Assembly: GCA_002309835.1 (NCBI GenBank)
Contig: DBYL01000042.1
Span: 126,486-187,493, forward strand
Direction of reading: 5' to 3'
Source of the DNA: Bacteroidales bacterium UBA1187
GTDB lineage: Bacteria > Bacteroidota > Bacteroidia > Bacteroidales > Paludibacteraceae
Length of the DNA: 61,008 bases
A model generated the notes under the pieces. That model had not been told where the DNA came from. It ran no database searches and saw only the letters and a list, made by a program, of their open reading frames with translations. Position numbers and translations under genes: made by a program. Shown in pieces: positions 17,096 to 25,506 of the stretch (position 1 is the stretch's first letter; each line of letters opens with the position of its first letter).

Positions 17096-17110
17096 TGCCC
17101 CTATGGGGCA
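17096..17110 (+). promoter_or_regulatory. Leader hairpin before the 17126 gene
   Basis: Perfect inverted repeat TGCCCC-TAT-GGGGCA in the short 5' leader, 15 nt before the ATG. It may affect mRNA stability or translation; there is no U-run and no known riboswitch core. Confidence 0.4.
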
Positions 17111-17125
17111 ATAAATATAGCTAAA

Positions 17126-17509
17126 ATGACTACAACAGGCAAAGTAATTACATGGACATCAGTCATCGCCGTTTTGGCGTTGGCGGGGTTCATCTTCTTT
17201 AAGTTCTGCTTCGTCTATAGCGAGGGCGTGAACGAGGGAGACATTAATTATTTCCAGAAAGAGGGTTTTATCTTTAAGACCTATGAGGGAAAGATGATCC
17301 AGACGGGTTTGAAATCGACGAAGGTGCAAGGTTCTATTCAATCGAATGAATTTAAGTTCTCCGTAGTAGACGAGCATGTAGCGCAGCAGCTCAACGATGG
17401 TTCGAATACCAACGTCAAGCTCCATTGGAAACGCTATCTGGGTACGCTGCCCTGGCGCGGCAACAGTCAGTTTATCGTAGATTCCATCTACACCGCAAAA
17501 CCGAAGTGA
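17126..17509 (+). CDS. Small membrane-anchored protein, conserved in Bacteroidetes by appearance
   Basis: 127 residues: a short cytoplasmic start (MTTTGKVITW), one transmembrane helix (about 9-28) and a periplasmic beta-rich part with YEGKMIQTGLKST, EFKFSV and VKLHWKRYLGTLPWRGNSQF. Similar small proteins occur in many Bacteroidetes, often with misleading names. No catalytic motif is visible. The ATG at 17126 was chosen over an upstream open frame that would cross the promoter. The acyl-CoA ligase gene starts 2 nt after it. Confidence 0.7.
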   Translation: MTTTGKVITWTSVIAVLALAGFIFFKFCFVYSEGVNEGDINYFQKEGFIFKTYEGKMIQTGLKSTKVQGSIQSNEFKFSVVDEHVAQQLNDGSNTNVKLHWKRYLGTLPWRGNSQFIVDSIYTAKPK

Positions 17510-17511
17510 TT

Positions 17512-19188
17512 ATGATGACCGAAGAGAAATACAACTTAGTCAAGATGTATGAGCGCTCGTTCAAAGAGAACTGGGAGCTCCCTGCCGTTACCGATTACGG
17601 AACGGACGTAACATTGACTTATGGCCAATTGGCCATTAACATCGAGAAACTGCACATCCTTTTCAAGGAATGCGGTATCAAGAAAAACGATAAGATTGCG
17701 GTCATGGGCCGTAATAACAGTAACTGGGTAGCCGTCTTTTTAGCGACCATCACGTATGGCGCCATCATCGTACCAATCCTTCAGGATTTCCGTGCGAACG
17801 ATGCTATCCATATTATCAACCACTCGGGCTCGAAACTGCTCTTCATCAGTGATATCAACTGGGAGGGCATTGAGTTGGACCAGATTCCTCACGTGCTAGC
17901 GGCAGTCAGTCTGAACGACTGGCATCCCATTTCGTTGGCGCTGGATCCGAAGAAGATCAACTACGACGCTATAGCAGCGCTGTATAAGAAAAAGCATCCG
18001 GAGGGATATTGGGCTGATGATGTCCATTTCGACGAGCGCGGAAACGACCAGATAGGTTCGATCAACTACACCAGTGGTACAACCGGTTTCAGCAAGGGTG
18101 TTATCACGCCGCTTAACGCGCTGGCGGGCAACGTACGCTATGGTATGGAGGCGAACCTTACTTTCAAGGGCGCGCGTCACGTGACCTTCCTTCCGCTTGC
18201 GCACGCTTACGGTTGCGCGTTTGACTTCCTCTGCTGCCTGGCAGCCGGCGGTCATACCTATCTCGTAGGCCGTACACCGTCGCCGAAGATCCTGCTGAAG
18301 GCCTTCGCGGAAGTGAAACCGACGATCATCCTCTCTGTGCCGTTGATCCTCGAGAAGATTTACAAGAAGATGATCGTGCCGCAGATTCAGAAACCGCCTG
18401 TAAGTTGGGTACTCAAAGTGCCGTTCCTGGATGAAGTAGTGTGCTCGAAGATCCGTGAGCAACTCGTGCAAGCTTTCGGCGGCGAGTTCAAGCAGATGAT
18501 TATCGGCGGTGCTCCGCTGAACCCGGAGGTAGAGGCCTTCCTGACGCGTATCAAATTCCCGATGAGTGTCGGTTACGGTATGACGGAGTGTGCTCCGCTG
18601 ATCTGCTTCACCCCCTATGCAGAGGGTAGTAAGCAGTTCTCGTGCGGTAAACCACTGCCGGGAATCATGGAGGTGCGTATCGACGATCCGAACGCAGAAG
18701 GCATCGGTGAGGTAGTCGTACGCGGCGAGAATACGATGGTCGGTTATTATAAGAACCCGCAGGCTACCAAAGACAGCTTCACCAAAGACGGCTGGTTGCG
18801 TACGGGTGACCTCGGCCAGTTGGACGAAGACGGATTCCTCTATATCAAGGGTCGTTGCAAGACGATGTTGCTCGGTCCGAGCGGACAGAATATCTATCCG
18901 GAGGAGATTGAGGCGAAGATCAATAATATGCCGTACGTACTGGAGTCGTTGGTTCTGCAGCAGGAGGACAACCGTCTTGTGGCGCTCGTCTGCCCGGACT
19001 ATAACGAGGTGGATGCCAGTGGTATGACGCCTGACGAGCTGAACGAACAGATGGAGGAGGCGCGCAAGCAAGTCAACTCCGAGTTGGCGGCCTATGAGCA
19101 GATAGCTATCGTCAAACTCTATCCGCACGAGTTTGAGAAGACCCCGAAGAAATCCATTAAGCGATTCCTTTACACAAATATGGTGTAA
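17512..19188 (+). CDS. AMP-binding long-chain acyl-CoA ligase
   Basis: 558 residues of the acyl-adenylate family; it should activate a fatty acid with ATP and join it to CoA. Motifs: phosphate loop NYTSGTTGFSKGVI (about 180-195), YGMTECAPL (A5), GWLRTGDLG (A7), KGRCKTM and the C-terminal lysine in KTPKKSIKRFLY (A10). The start is ATGATG at 17512; the upstream open frame overlaps the previous gene. FadD-like is the best guess, but the fatty-acid range and a role in uptake or in membrane-lipid turnover cannot be told apart here. Confidence 0.88.
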   Translation: MMTEEKYNLVKMYERSFKENWELPAVTDYGTDVTLTYGQLAINIEKLHILFKECGIKKNDKIAVMGRNNSNWVAVFLATITYGAIIVPILQDFRANDAIHIINHSGSKLLFISDINWEGIELDQIPHVLAAVSLNDWHPISLALDPKKINYDAIAALYKKKHPEGYWADDVHFDERGNDQIGSINYTSGTTGFSKGVITPLNALAGNVRYGMEANLTFKGARHVTFLPLAHAYGCAFDFLCCLAAGGHTYLVGRTPSPKILLKAFAEVKPTIILSVPLILEKIYKKMIVPQIQKPPVSWVLKVPFLDEVVCSKIREQLVQAFGGEFKQMIIGGAPLNPEVEAFLTRIKFPMSVGYGMTECAPLICFTPYAEGSKQFSCGKPLPGIMEVRIDDPNAEGIGEVVVRGENTMVGYYKNPQATKDSFTKDGWLRTGDLGQLDEDGFLYIKGRCKTMLLGPSGQNIYPEEIEAKINNMPYVLESLVLQQEDNRLVALVCPDYNEVDASGMTPDELNEQMEEARKQVNSELAAYEQIAIVKLYPHEFEKTPKKSIKRFLYTNMV

Positions 19189-19217
19189 GATGTACGGTGT
19201 AAGGTGTACGGTGTATG
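19181..19217 (+). repeat. GTGTACGGTGTAAG tandem micro-repeat at the acyl-CoA ligase / coaX junction
   Basis: Units of the form (G)TGTACGGTGTA(A) repeat from the last codons of the ligase through the 26-base gap and end in the coaX ATG itself (GTATG at 19213-19217). Confidence 0.65.
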
Positions 19218-19967
19218 AATTTGTGTATTGACCAGGGTAATAGCCGCACGAAAGTGGCGCTGATGACGGATGAGGGGAAGATGATCAAAGACCTCATCTA
19301 TAAGCAGTTCTCGTCCACGGACGTAGAGCGCCTTTTCGACCTCTATGACATCACGGACTCGATCATCAGTTCGGTCGTGAACGTAGAGGCAGCTATCGTC
19401 AATACACTCAGCCGCCGCTCGCAGCATTTTGTGCTCTTTGATCATATGACGCCGGTCCCTATCGTAAACAAATACGGTTCTCCGGAGACCTTAGGACAGG
19501 ACCGCTTAGCGGCTGCCGTAGGAGCAAAGAGTCTGTGCCCGAACGAGAACCTGTTGATCATCGATGCCGGTTCGGCCATCACCTATGACTTCGTTTCGGA
19601 GCAAGGTGAGTACCTCGGCGGAAACATCGCTCCAGGACTGAAGATGCGCTTCACGATCCTCCAACGCATGACCAAGAAACTGCCGATGGTGGAGGCTGGA
19701 GAGAATGAACTGATCCCGCTTTTCGGTACGAACACACGCGATGCCATCGCTGCAGGAGTTATTCGCGGGATGGGTTACGAAGTAAAAGGGTATATGCGGA
19801 CCCTGCGCGAGAAAATGTCGCATTTCCAGACCTTCCTTACCGGAGGTAACGCGCCTTACGTGCTGAACAACGTACGGACCTCGCGTACAGAAGAGCGGCC
19901 TATCCGCTACGAGAAGCACTTAGTGCTTATTGGACTGAATACGATTTTGGTATATAATAAGAAATGA
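19215..19967 (+). CDS. coaX: Type III pantothenate kinase
   Basis: First committed step of coenzyme A synthesis. 250 residues with the ASKHA-fold phosphate-1 motif DQGNSRTK (6-13; DxGNT is usual), PETLGQDRLAA, the IDAGSAITYDFV phosphate-2 segment, GGNIAPGL, and the LTGGNAPYV adenosine motif. No signal or membrane segment. It lies directly after an acyl-CoA ligase, a plausible functional pairing because that enzyme consumes CoA. The 3' end overlaps the next gene by 4 nt. Confidence 0.94.
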   Translation: MNLCIDQGNSRTKVALMTDEGKMIKDLIYKQFSSTDVERLFDLYDITDSIISSVVNVEAAIVNTLSRRSQHFVLFDHMTPVPIVNKYGSPETLGQDRLAAAVGAKSLCPNENLLIIDAGSAITYDFVSEQGEYLGGNIAPGLKMRFTILQRMTKKLPMVEAGENELIPLFGTNTRDAIAAGVIRGMGYEVKGYMRTLREKMSHFQTFLTGGNAPYVLNNVRTSRTEERPIRYEKHLVLIGLNTILVYNKK

Positions 19968-21199
19968 ATAAACGATCAAAGATACTAATTCTTCTTGCCG
20001 CGCTGTTTATCAGCGGGTTGGCGACTGCGCAGAACCTGACCAGTTCGCCTTACTCGCGTTACGCGTACGGTGACTTGAATGAGAATGTGCCGACTGCCTT
20101 TCGCGCCATGGGAGGAATAGGATTTGGTATGCGTAATAATCGCGCTATCAACCCCTCTCAACCGGCTTCCTATACTTCTTGCGATTCGCTTACGTTTATG
20201 ATGGACGTAGCGGCCAGCGCCAGTTGGAGCCGTTATAGAGACATAACAGGCATGCGCAATAAGGCGAACGGTAACCTGGAGTACCTTACGATTCAGGTTC
20301 CGCTCTGGAAGCGTTGGATAGCGATGTCGGTAGGTGTGCTTCCGTATAGCTCGGTAGGATACTCAATCTCAATGTCCGATTCCCTTGCAGGAGGTGCGTA
20401 CCACTATACGACCGACTACGAAGGAACGGGAAACATCAGCGAGGTGTACGGCGGTCTGAGTTTTAATATATGTAATTGGTTTGCGGTAGGTGCGAACGTG
20501 TATTACATGTGGGGCTTGCTCCAGCGCGTACGTACGCTGACCTTTACAGAATCAGGTCTGAACCCGACGGTACAAGACGAGGTGATGAGCGTGAGCACGG
20601 TGCGTCTGCGCTATGGCGCACAGTTCTTCCATACTTGGGGAAACCATACAATGAACGTAGGTGCTATCTTTGAGAACAAGATGAAGATGCACTGCGATTA
20701 TATGATTATCGAGACCCAGACAGACGACTCGATACCTATCTATCAGGGCGGTTGGCAATTGCCGATGGTGTGGGGCGTAGGAGCCAGTTATATATGGGCT
20801 AACCGCCTCACGGTGGGCTTTGATTTCGAGCGCCAGTGTATGGGCTCCGCACTGTATAACGGTCTGCCGGGTAATGACCCGAGAAATAGACTGCAGGATC
20901 GTAACCGCTATGCGTTTGGTGTCGAATATCGTCATAATCCCATGGGCCGTAAGTATGTGGATCGTATGGTATGGCGTGCCGGTGTGAATGTGCAGGATGA
21001 GTACCTCACTACTATCGGCGCCAAGCGTATTACGGCCGGCATCGGTATCGGTTTCCCGGTATATGGCTTAGGCACGATGGTGAACACCACTGTTGAGTAT
21101 ACGCACCGCGGAAGCAGAGCCGGATTAGAGGAGAACAGCCTGCGCTTCACCCTCGGAATATCCGTGGCTGAGAACTGGTTCTTCAAACGGAAACTGTAG
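19964..21199 (+). CDS. Outer-membrane beta-barrel protein
   Basis: 411 residues: signal peptide (to about TAQ at 23), then NLTSSPYSRYAYGDL and AMGGIGFGMRNNRAINPSQPASY, the opening seen in FadL/OMPP1-like Bacteroidetes outer-membrane proteins, and many amphipathic strands up to a C-terminal LRFTLGISVAENWFFKRKL. Ligand unknown. In Bacteroidales a gene of this type often stands between coaX and lptC, as here. It overlaps coaX by 4 nt. Confidence 0.7.
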   Translation: MNKRSKILILLAALFISGLATAQNLTSSPYSRYAYGDLNENVPTAFRAMGGIGFGMRNNRAINPSQPASYTSCDSLTFMMDVAASASWSRYRDITGMRNKANGNLEYLTIQVPLWKRWIAMSVGVLPYSSVGYSISMSDSLAGGAYHYTTDYEGTGNISEVYGGLSFNICNWFAVGANVYYMWGLLQRVRTLTFTESGLNPTVQDEVMSVSTVRLRYGAQFFHTWGNHTMNVGAIFENKMKMHCDYMIIETQTDDSIPIYQGGWQLPMVWGVGASYIWANRLTVGFDFERQCMGSALYNGLPGNDPRNRLQDRNRYAFGVEYRHNPMGRKYVDRMVWRAGVNVQDEYLTTIGAKRITAGIGIGFPVYGLGTMVNTTVEYTHRGSRAGLEENSLRFTLGISVAENWFFKRKL

Positions 21200-21217
21200 T
21201 TTGGCACAGTAATTGTA

Positions 21218-21250
21218 ACTAGTCAGCTAGACGACTAGACAGCTAGTAAT
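21218..21250 (+). repeat. CTAG-rich micro-repeat upstream of the TPR gene
   Basis: ACTAGTCAGCTAG followed by ACGACTAGACAGCTAG: alternating CTAG blocks in the 77-base gap. Related in style to the TCTAGGG repeat inside valS. Confidence 0.5.
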
Positions 21251-21276
21251 TAACTAACAACAAAAAATATAACATT

Positions 21277-22689
21277 ATGAAATTCAAATCTTTACTCGCT
21301 TTGGCACTGGTAGTCGCCGTTCCGGCACTGGCTTGTGCTAAGAAACCGAAAAAAGTAGAAGAAGCTCCTGCTCAGGAAGCAGCTGCTGTAGTTGAAGAAG
21401 AACCCACTATCACGGAGGAGTGCGTAATCAACGTTTCTCTCTTCCATGAGTCGGTAAAAAACAAGATGTATGCAGACGCGTACGGTCCTTGGTGGGAGGT
21501 GTATACCACTTGTCCGAACGCTAACAAGTCCATCTATTCCGATGGCGCGAAGATCGTAGACGCTCTCTATCATGCTGCAACGGATGAAGCTGAGAAGGCA
21601 CGTCTGGCTAACCTCGCAGTAGAGATGCAGGACAAACGTATCCGCTTCTTCGGTAATGACCCGAAATATCCGAAAGCATATATCTTAGGAGAAAAGGGCT
21701 TGGCATACGATGAATTCTTCGGCGAGGCAAAATTGGCTGAAGCGCGTGAGTGCTTGCGTCAGTCCGTAGAAGGTATGGGCGTTAACAGCAAGATCATGGT
21801 ACTCGTAAAACTCGTTGATGTATCGTATGCGCTGTATAAACAGGATCCGGATGGTAAGGCTGAGCAGTTCATCGCAGATTATGAGTTGGCAAGTAATCTC
21901 CTGGGCGAGCAGGCTAAGACGCCGTCGAACAAGAATGCTGAGGTTGCCGGCAAGCAGAAGGATTATGTAGATAATATCTTCGCTATCTCCGGAGCTGCTG
22001 ACTGCGAGAAACTCGACGCTATCTATGCGGCCGCTGTGAAAGAAAACCTGAGCAACATCGATATGTTGCAGAAGATCGCTAAGCTCTACAAACGTGTTCA
22101 TTGCACGGAGAGCGAGGTATATTTCGCCGCATGTGAGGCAGCGCATAAACTGCAACCGACCCAAGAGTCCGCAGCGGGTTGTGCTTCGCTGGCAGCTAAG
22201 AAAGGCGACTATGAGGCTGCTATCAAGTACTACGATCAGGCTATCAAGTTCGCTATGATCGAGGATGAGCTCGAGGATGTTGCGGATTATCAATACAATG
22301 CAGCTGTATATTGCTTTGCGAACCTGAAGAAATATGCGGAAGCACGTAAATACGCGTTGGCTTCTATCCAGACCTTAACCGGTATGGGTATCACGAAGGG
22401 TCAGGGACGTAGTTACCTTATCATCGGTATGTGCTACGCTGCAACCCGTCTCTACGGCAATGACCCGAAGGGTGCGATCCTCAACAAGACCGTATATTGG
22501 GCTGCTGTAGATAAGTTCGTAAAAGCTAAACAAGTAGACCCGTCGGTTGAGGCTGCTGCTAACGACTATATCTCGTCGTACAGCAAGTACTATCCGACGA
22601 AGGAAGAGCGTTTTGACTTACCGGGAGAGTTCTCCGGTTCCACCTACTTCGTAGGAGGCTGGATTGGTGAGACGACGACTATCCGATAA
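21277..22689 (+). CDS. Periplasmic tetratricopeptide-repeat protein
   Basis: 470 residues: signal peptide (MKFKSLLALALVVAVPALAC), an Ala/Glu-rich linker (about 30-48), then helical repeats. TPR-like units are clear around residues 280-390 (AAKKGDYEAAIKYYDQAIKF and NLKKYAEARKYALASIQTL). Cys20 could be lipidated, but the box ALAC is followed by basic residues. TPR domains bind proteins. Its place between an outer-membrane barrel and lptC hints at envelope assembly. The 3' end overlaps lptC by 23 nt. Confidence 0.75.
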   Translation: MKFKSLLALALVVAVPALACAKKPKKVEEAPAQEAAAVVEEEPTITEECVINVSLFHESVKNKMYADAYGPWWEVYTTCPNANKSIYSDGAKIVDALYHAATDEAEKARLANLAVEMQDKRIRFFGNDPKYPKAYILGEKGLAYDEFFGEAKLAEARECLRQSVEGMGVNSKIMVLVKLVDVSYALYKQDPDGKAEQFIADYELASNLLGEQAKTPSNKNAEVAGKQKDYVDNIFAISGAADCEKLDAIYAAAVKENLSNIDMLQKIAKLYKRVHCTESEVYFAACEAAHKLQPTQESAAGCASLAAKKGDYEAAIKYYDQAIKFAMIEDELEDVADYQYNAAVYCFANLKKYAEARKYALASIQTLTGMGITKGQGRSYLIIGMCYAATRLYGNDPKGAILNKTVYWAAVDKFVKAKQVDPSVEAAANDYISSYSKYYPTKEERFDLPGEFSGSTYFVGGWIGETTTIR

Positions 22690-23317
22690 ATGGTTCATGG
22701 CGGGCAGCGTTATGCTGCTCGCTGTGTTTCTGTGCGCATGTTCCTCTTCGTCCCAAAAGGAAGGAGAGGGCGTGTCGGTTATAGCCAGAGACTCGCTGCC
22801 GGTCCTTACCGGCGATACAGTCAGCACGCTCATCTCTGACTCAGGTATCACGCGTTATCGGATAGAAACCGCTAAATGGCTGGTATTCGATAAGAAAGAA
22901 CCGACATATCAGGAGTTTCCGGAGGGAATCTATCTGGAGCAGTTTGATGAAGACCTGAGTGTACAGGCATCGCTTAAAGCCGACTATGCCTATTATAACG
23001 AACCTGACCAACATTGGACGCTGCGCGGAAACGTGCATGCGATGAATCGCAAAGGCGAGCATTTCGACACCCAGGAACTTAAATGGGACCAGCGTGCCCA
23101 CCGCGTCTATTCCGACTCTGCAATCCACATCACCCGTGAGCGGAGTATCATCGAAGGAGTAGGGTTTGAGTCCAACGAAGAGATGAGCAAATATACGATC
23201 ATGCATCCGACGGGTGTCTTCCCGATTGACGAGACGGAAGAGTCCGCGGAGCAGAACGTACAGGAAGAGCCCTCCAAGGCTCCTACGCATCCACAAAGAA
23301 AACTATCACAAAACTAA
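22667..23317 (+). CDS. lptC: LPS export protein LptC-like lipoprotein
   Basis: About 216 residues. The basic start VRRRLSDKWF is followed by a hydrophobic segment ending in CACSSSS, a lipoprotein-like anchor. The remainder shows the LptC pattern: FDEDLSVQASLKADYAYYNEPDQHWTLRGNVHAMNRKGEHFDTQELKWDQR in outline, then a YSDSAI strand. LptC hands lipopolysaccharide from the LptBFG pump to LptA. Start: I prefer GTG 22667, 8 nt after AGGAGG; TTG 22664 and ATG 22697 are possible. It ends in a basic, Pro-rich tail. Confidence 0.75.
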   Translation: MRRRLSDKWFMAGSVMLLAVFLCACSSSSQKEGEGVSVIARDSLPVLTGDTVSTLISDSGITRYRIETAKWLVFDKKEPTYQEFPEGIYLEQFDEDLSVQASLKADYAYYNEPDQHWTLRGNVHAMNRKGEHFDTQELKWDQRAHRVYSDSAIHITRERSIIEGVGFESNEEMSKYTIMHPTGVFPIDETEESAEQNVQEEPSKAPTHPQRKLSQN

Positions 23318-23321
23318 ACAT

Positions 23322-24062
23322 ATGTTATTAGAGTCAAAAACAGCCCTCATCACTGGCGCAGCCCGTGGTATTGGTAAGCAAATAGCCCTCGCTTTTGCGC
23401 GCGAAGGCGCTAATATCGCGTTTACAGATCTGGAACTCAACGAAGCAGCACAAGCTACACGCGATGAGATAGCGGCGCTGGGCGTCAAAGTGCAGTTCTA
23501 TGCCAGTAACGCAGCGGATTTCGAGGCGGCGCACACCGTAGTAGATGCAGTGGTGAATGATTTCGGGCGGCTGGATATATTGGTCAACAATGCCGGTATC
23601 ACGCGAGACACGCTGATCATGCGTATGACGGAACAGCAGTGGGATCAGGTGATACAAGTCAACCTCAAGTCGGCGTTTAACTTCACCCACGCGGCAACGC
23701 CGGTGATGATGCGCCAGCGCAGCGGTTCAATCATCTCTCTCAGTTCGGTAGTAGGTATTAATGGTAACGCCGGACAGGCCAATTATGCGGCCTCTAAAGC
23801 CGGTATTATCGCGTTGACGAAGTCTGTAGCAAAAGAGTTAGGCAGCCGCGGTATCCGTGCCAACGCCATCGCTCCGGGATTCATCCTTACGAATATGACC
23901 AAGGCGCTGAGCGAAGAAACGCTGAAACAATTCGTCAGCCTTATCCCGATGCGTCGCGGAGGAGAACCGGAAGAGGTAGCAAAAGTGGCGCTGTTCCTCG
24001 CTTCCGACCTCTCGTCATACGTATCTGGACAAGTGATACAAGTAAATGGAGCAATGGCATGA
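23322..24062 (+). CDS. fabG: 3-oxoacyl-ACP reductase
   Basis: Short-chain dehydrogenase of 246 residues that reduces 3-oxoacyl-ACP with NADPH in fatty-acid elongation. Motifs: TGAARGIGKQ (11-20), NNAGITRD (89-96), and the catalytic set Ser142 (in SSVVG), Tyr155 and Lys159 (YAASKAG), with the FabG-typical GINGNAGQANYAASKAG. The ATG at 23322 lies 4 nt after lptC. A longer open frame upstream is only overlap with lptC. It overlaps the next gene by 4 nt. Confidence 0.93.
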   Translation: MLLESKTALITGAARGIGKQIALAFAREGANIAFTDLELNEAAQATRDEIAALGVKVQFYASNAADFEAAHTVVDAVVNDFGRLDILVNNAGITRDTLIMRMTEQQWDQVIQVNLKSAFNFTHAATPVMMRQRSGSIISLSSVVGINGNAGQANYAASKAGIIALTKSVAKELGSRGIRANAIAPGFILTNMTKALSEETLKQFVSLIPMRRGGEPEEVAKVALFLASDLSSYVSGQVIQVNGAMA

Positions 24063-24829
24063 TAAATCATAAATACGATACGAAGCGGCCGAAAGAGAAA
24101 GAGATGATCTTCGGTATCCGTGCAGTGATAGAGGCAATAGATGCCGGCAAAGTGCTGGATAAGGTGCTTGTGCGCCGAGATATGTCATCGGCTATCGGAC
24201 GTGAACTGTTGGGAAAACTGGAAGGCACAGGTACGCCTATCCAACGTGTGCCGGTAGAGAAACTAAACCAGTTCACGGATAAGAACCATCAAGGCGTGAT
24301 AGCTTTTCTTAGCCCGATAGAGTTCTACCCGCTGGAGAATCTTGTGCAGTTGTTATACGACGAAGGGCAGACTCCGCTGCTTATGCTTCTCGACGGCGTG
24401 ACGGACGTGCGTAATTTCGGAGCTATCGCTCGTACGTGCGCTTGCGCGGGAGTACATGCGCTTATTATAGGTACGCGCGGGAGTGCCGCTATCAATGGCG
24501 ACGCCGTCAAAGCTTCTGCAGGCGCCTTGCATACGCTGCCTATCTGCAAAGTGGAGAACCTCCAGAATGCCCTGCGTTACTTGCAGGAGAGCGGTTTACG
24601 CATCGTCGCTGCTACAGAGCATACAGAACGCAACTATACCGAGGTGGATATGACGGTGCCGACCTGTATTGTCATGGGCTCAGAAGAGAAAGGAATCTAC
24701 GAAGAGAACCTCAAACTCTGTACAGACCAAGTACGTCTGCCGATGACCGGTGTGATAGAGTCGCTGAACGTCTCTGTAGCTGCCGGAGTCTTCATCTATG
24801 AGGCGGTAAGACAAAGAAACGCACAATGA
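24059..24829 (+). CDS. rlmB: 23S rRNA 2'-O-methyltransferase RlmB-like (SpoU/TrmH family)
   Basis: 256 residues. N-terminal substrate-binding domain (IFGIRAVIEAIDAGK, NHQGVIAFLSP) and a C-terminal SPOUT domain with NFGAIARTC, IVMGSEEKGI and LNVSVAAGVFIYEA, the three motifs of the family. RlmB methylates G2251 of 23S rRNA; close relatives act on other rRNA or tRNA sites, so the position is inferred. It overlaps fabG and the next gene by 4 nt each. Confidence 0.88.
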   Translation: MINHKYDTKRPKEKEMIFGIRAVIEAIDAGKVLDKVLVRRDMSSAIGRELLGKLEGTGTPIQRVPVEKLNQFTDKNHQGVIAFLSPIEFYPLENLVQLLYDEGQTPLLMLLDGVTDVRNFGAIARTCACAGVHALIIGTRGSAAINGDAVKASAGALHTLPICKVENLQNALRYLQESGLRIVAATEHTERNYTEVDMTVPTCIVMGSEEKGIYEENLKLCTDQVRLPMTGVIESLNVSVAAGVFIYEAVRQRNAQ

Positions 24830-25506
24830 CCGTTTTATACGAAGACAACCATATAATTGCTGTCAATAAGACCTGTAACGAGATCGTGCAGGGCGATAAG
24901 ACCGGCGATACACCGCTGAGCGAAACGGTAAAGGCGTATATCAAAGAGAAATACAATAAACCCGGTGAAGTATTCTTGGGCGTGACGCATCGTCTGGATC
25001 GTCCGACGAGTGGAGTAGTACTCTTTGCCAGAACCAGCAAAGCCCTCACGCGCTTGAACGAGATGTTTAAGTCTCATGAACAAATTAAAAAGACCTACTG
25101 GGCTATCGTACAAGGAGTTCCTAAACAGCCTGAAGCACGGCTCGAAAACTGGTTAATTAGGAACGAAAAACAAAATAAATCGTATATTGCAAAACCCGAT
25201 GCGAAGGATGCGAAGAAGGCTATTTTGAATTACCGCACTATTATTCGCGGCGAAAAATATACATTGTTAGAAGTCGACTTAGAGACCGGAAGACACCATC
25301 AAATTCGATGTCAATTAGCAGCTATCGGATGCCCGGTAAAAGGCGACTTGAAATACGGTGCAAAACGCAGCAATCCCGATGGAGGAATTTGTCTGCATGC
25401 ACGCCAAATAGAATTTATTCACCCAGTAAGCAAGCAAGAGATATGTATCACAGCTCCTGTACCAGACGACTCATTGTGGCGGCAGTTATCTGCCTCTATT
25501 CAGTAA
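24826..25506 (+). CDS. RluA-family RNA pseudouridine synthase
   Basis: 226 residues, single catalytic domain without an S4 domain. The catalytic Asp58 is in THRLDRPTSGVVLFARTS; the LETGRHHQIRCQLA segment near 150-165 is the second RluA motif and HARQIEFIHP the third. Target RNA unknown; the compact form fits RluA/RluC-like or TruC-like enzymes. Two RNA modification genes stand side by side. Its 3' end overlaps the signal peptide of the next gene by 64 nt. Confidence 0.88.
   Translation: MTVLYEDNHIIAVNKTCNEIVQGDKTGDTPLSETVKAYIKEKYNKPGEVFLGVTHRLDRPTSGVVLFARTSKALTRLNEMFKSHEQIKKTYWAIVQGVPKQPEARLENWLIRNEKQNKSYIAKPDAKDAKKAILNYRTIIRGEKYTLLEVDLETGRHHQIRCQLAAIGCPVKGDLKYGAKRSNPDGGICLHARQIEFIHPVSKQEICITAPVPDDSLWRQLSASIQ

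Noticed and set aside
17896..19128. 410-codon minus-strand frame opposite the acyl-CoA ligase
   Set aside because: Arg/His-rich shadow, no start context and no motif.
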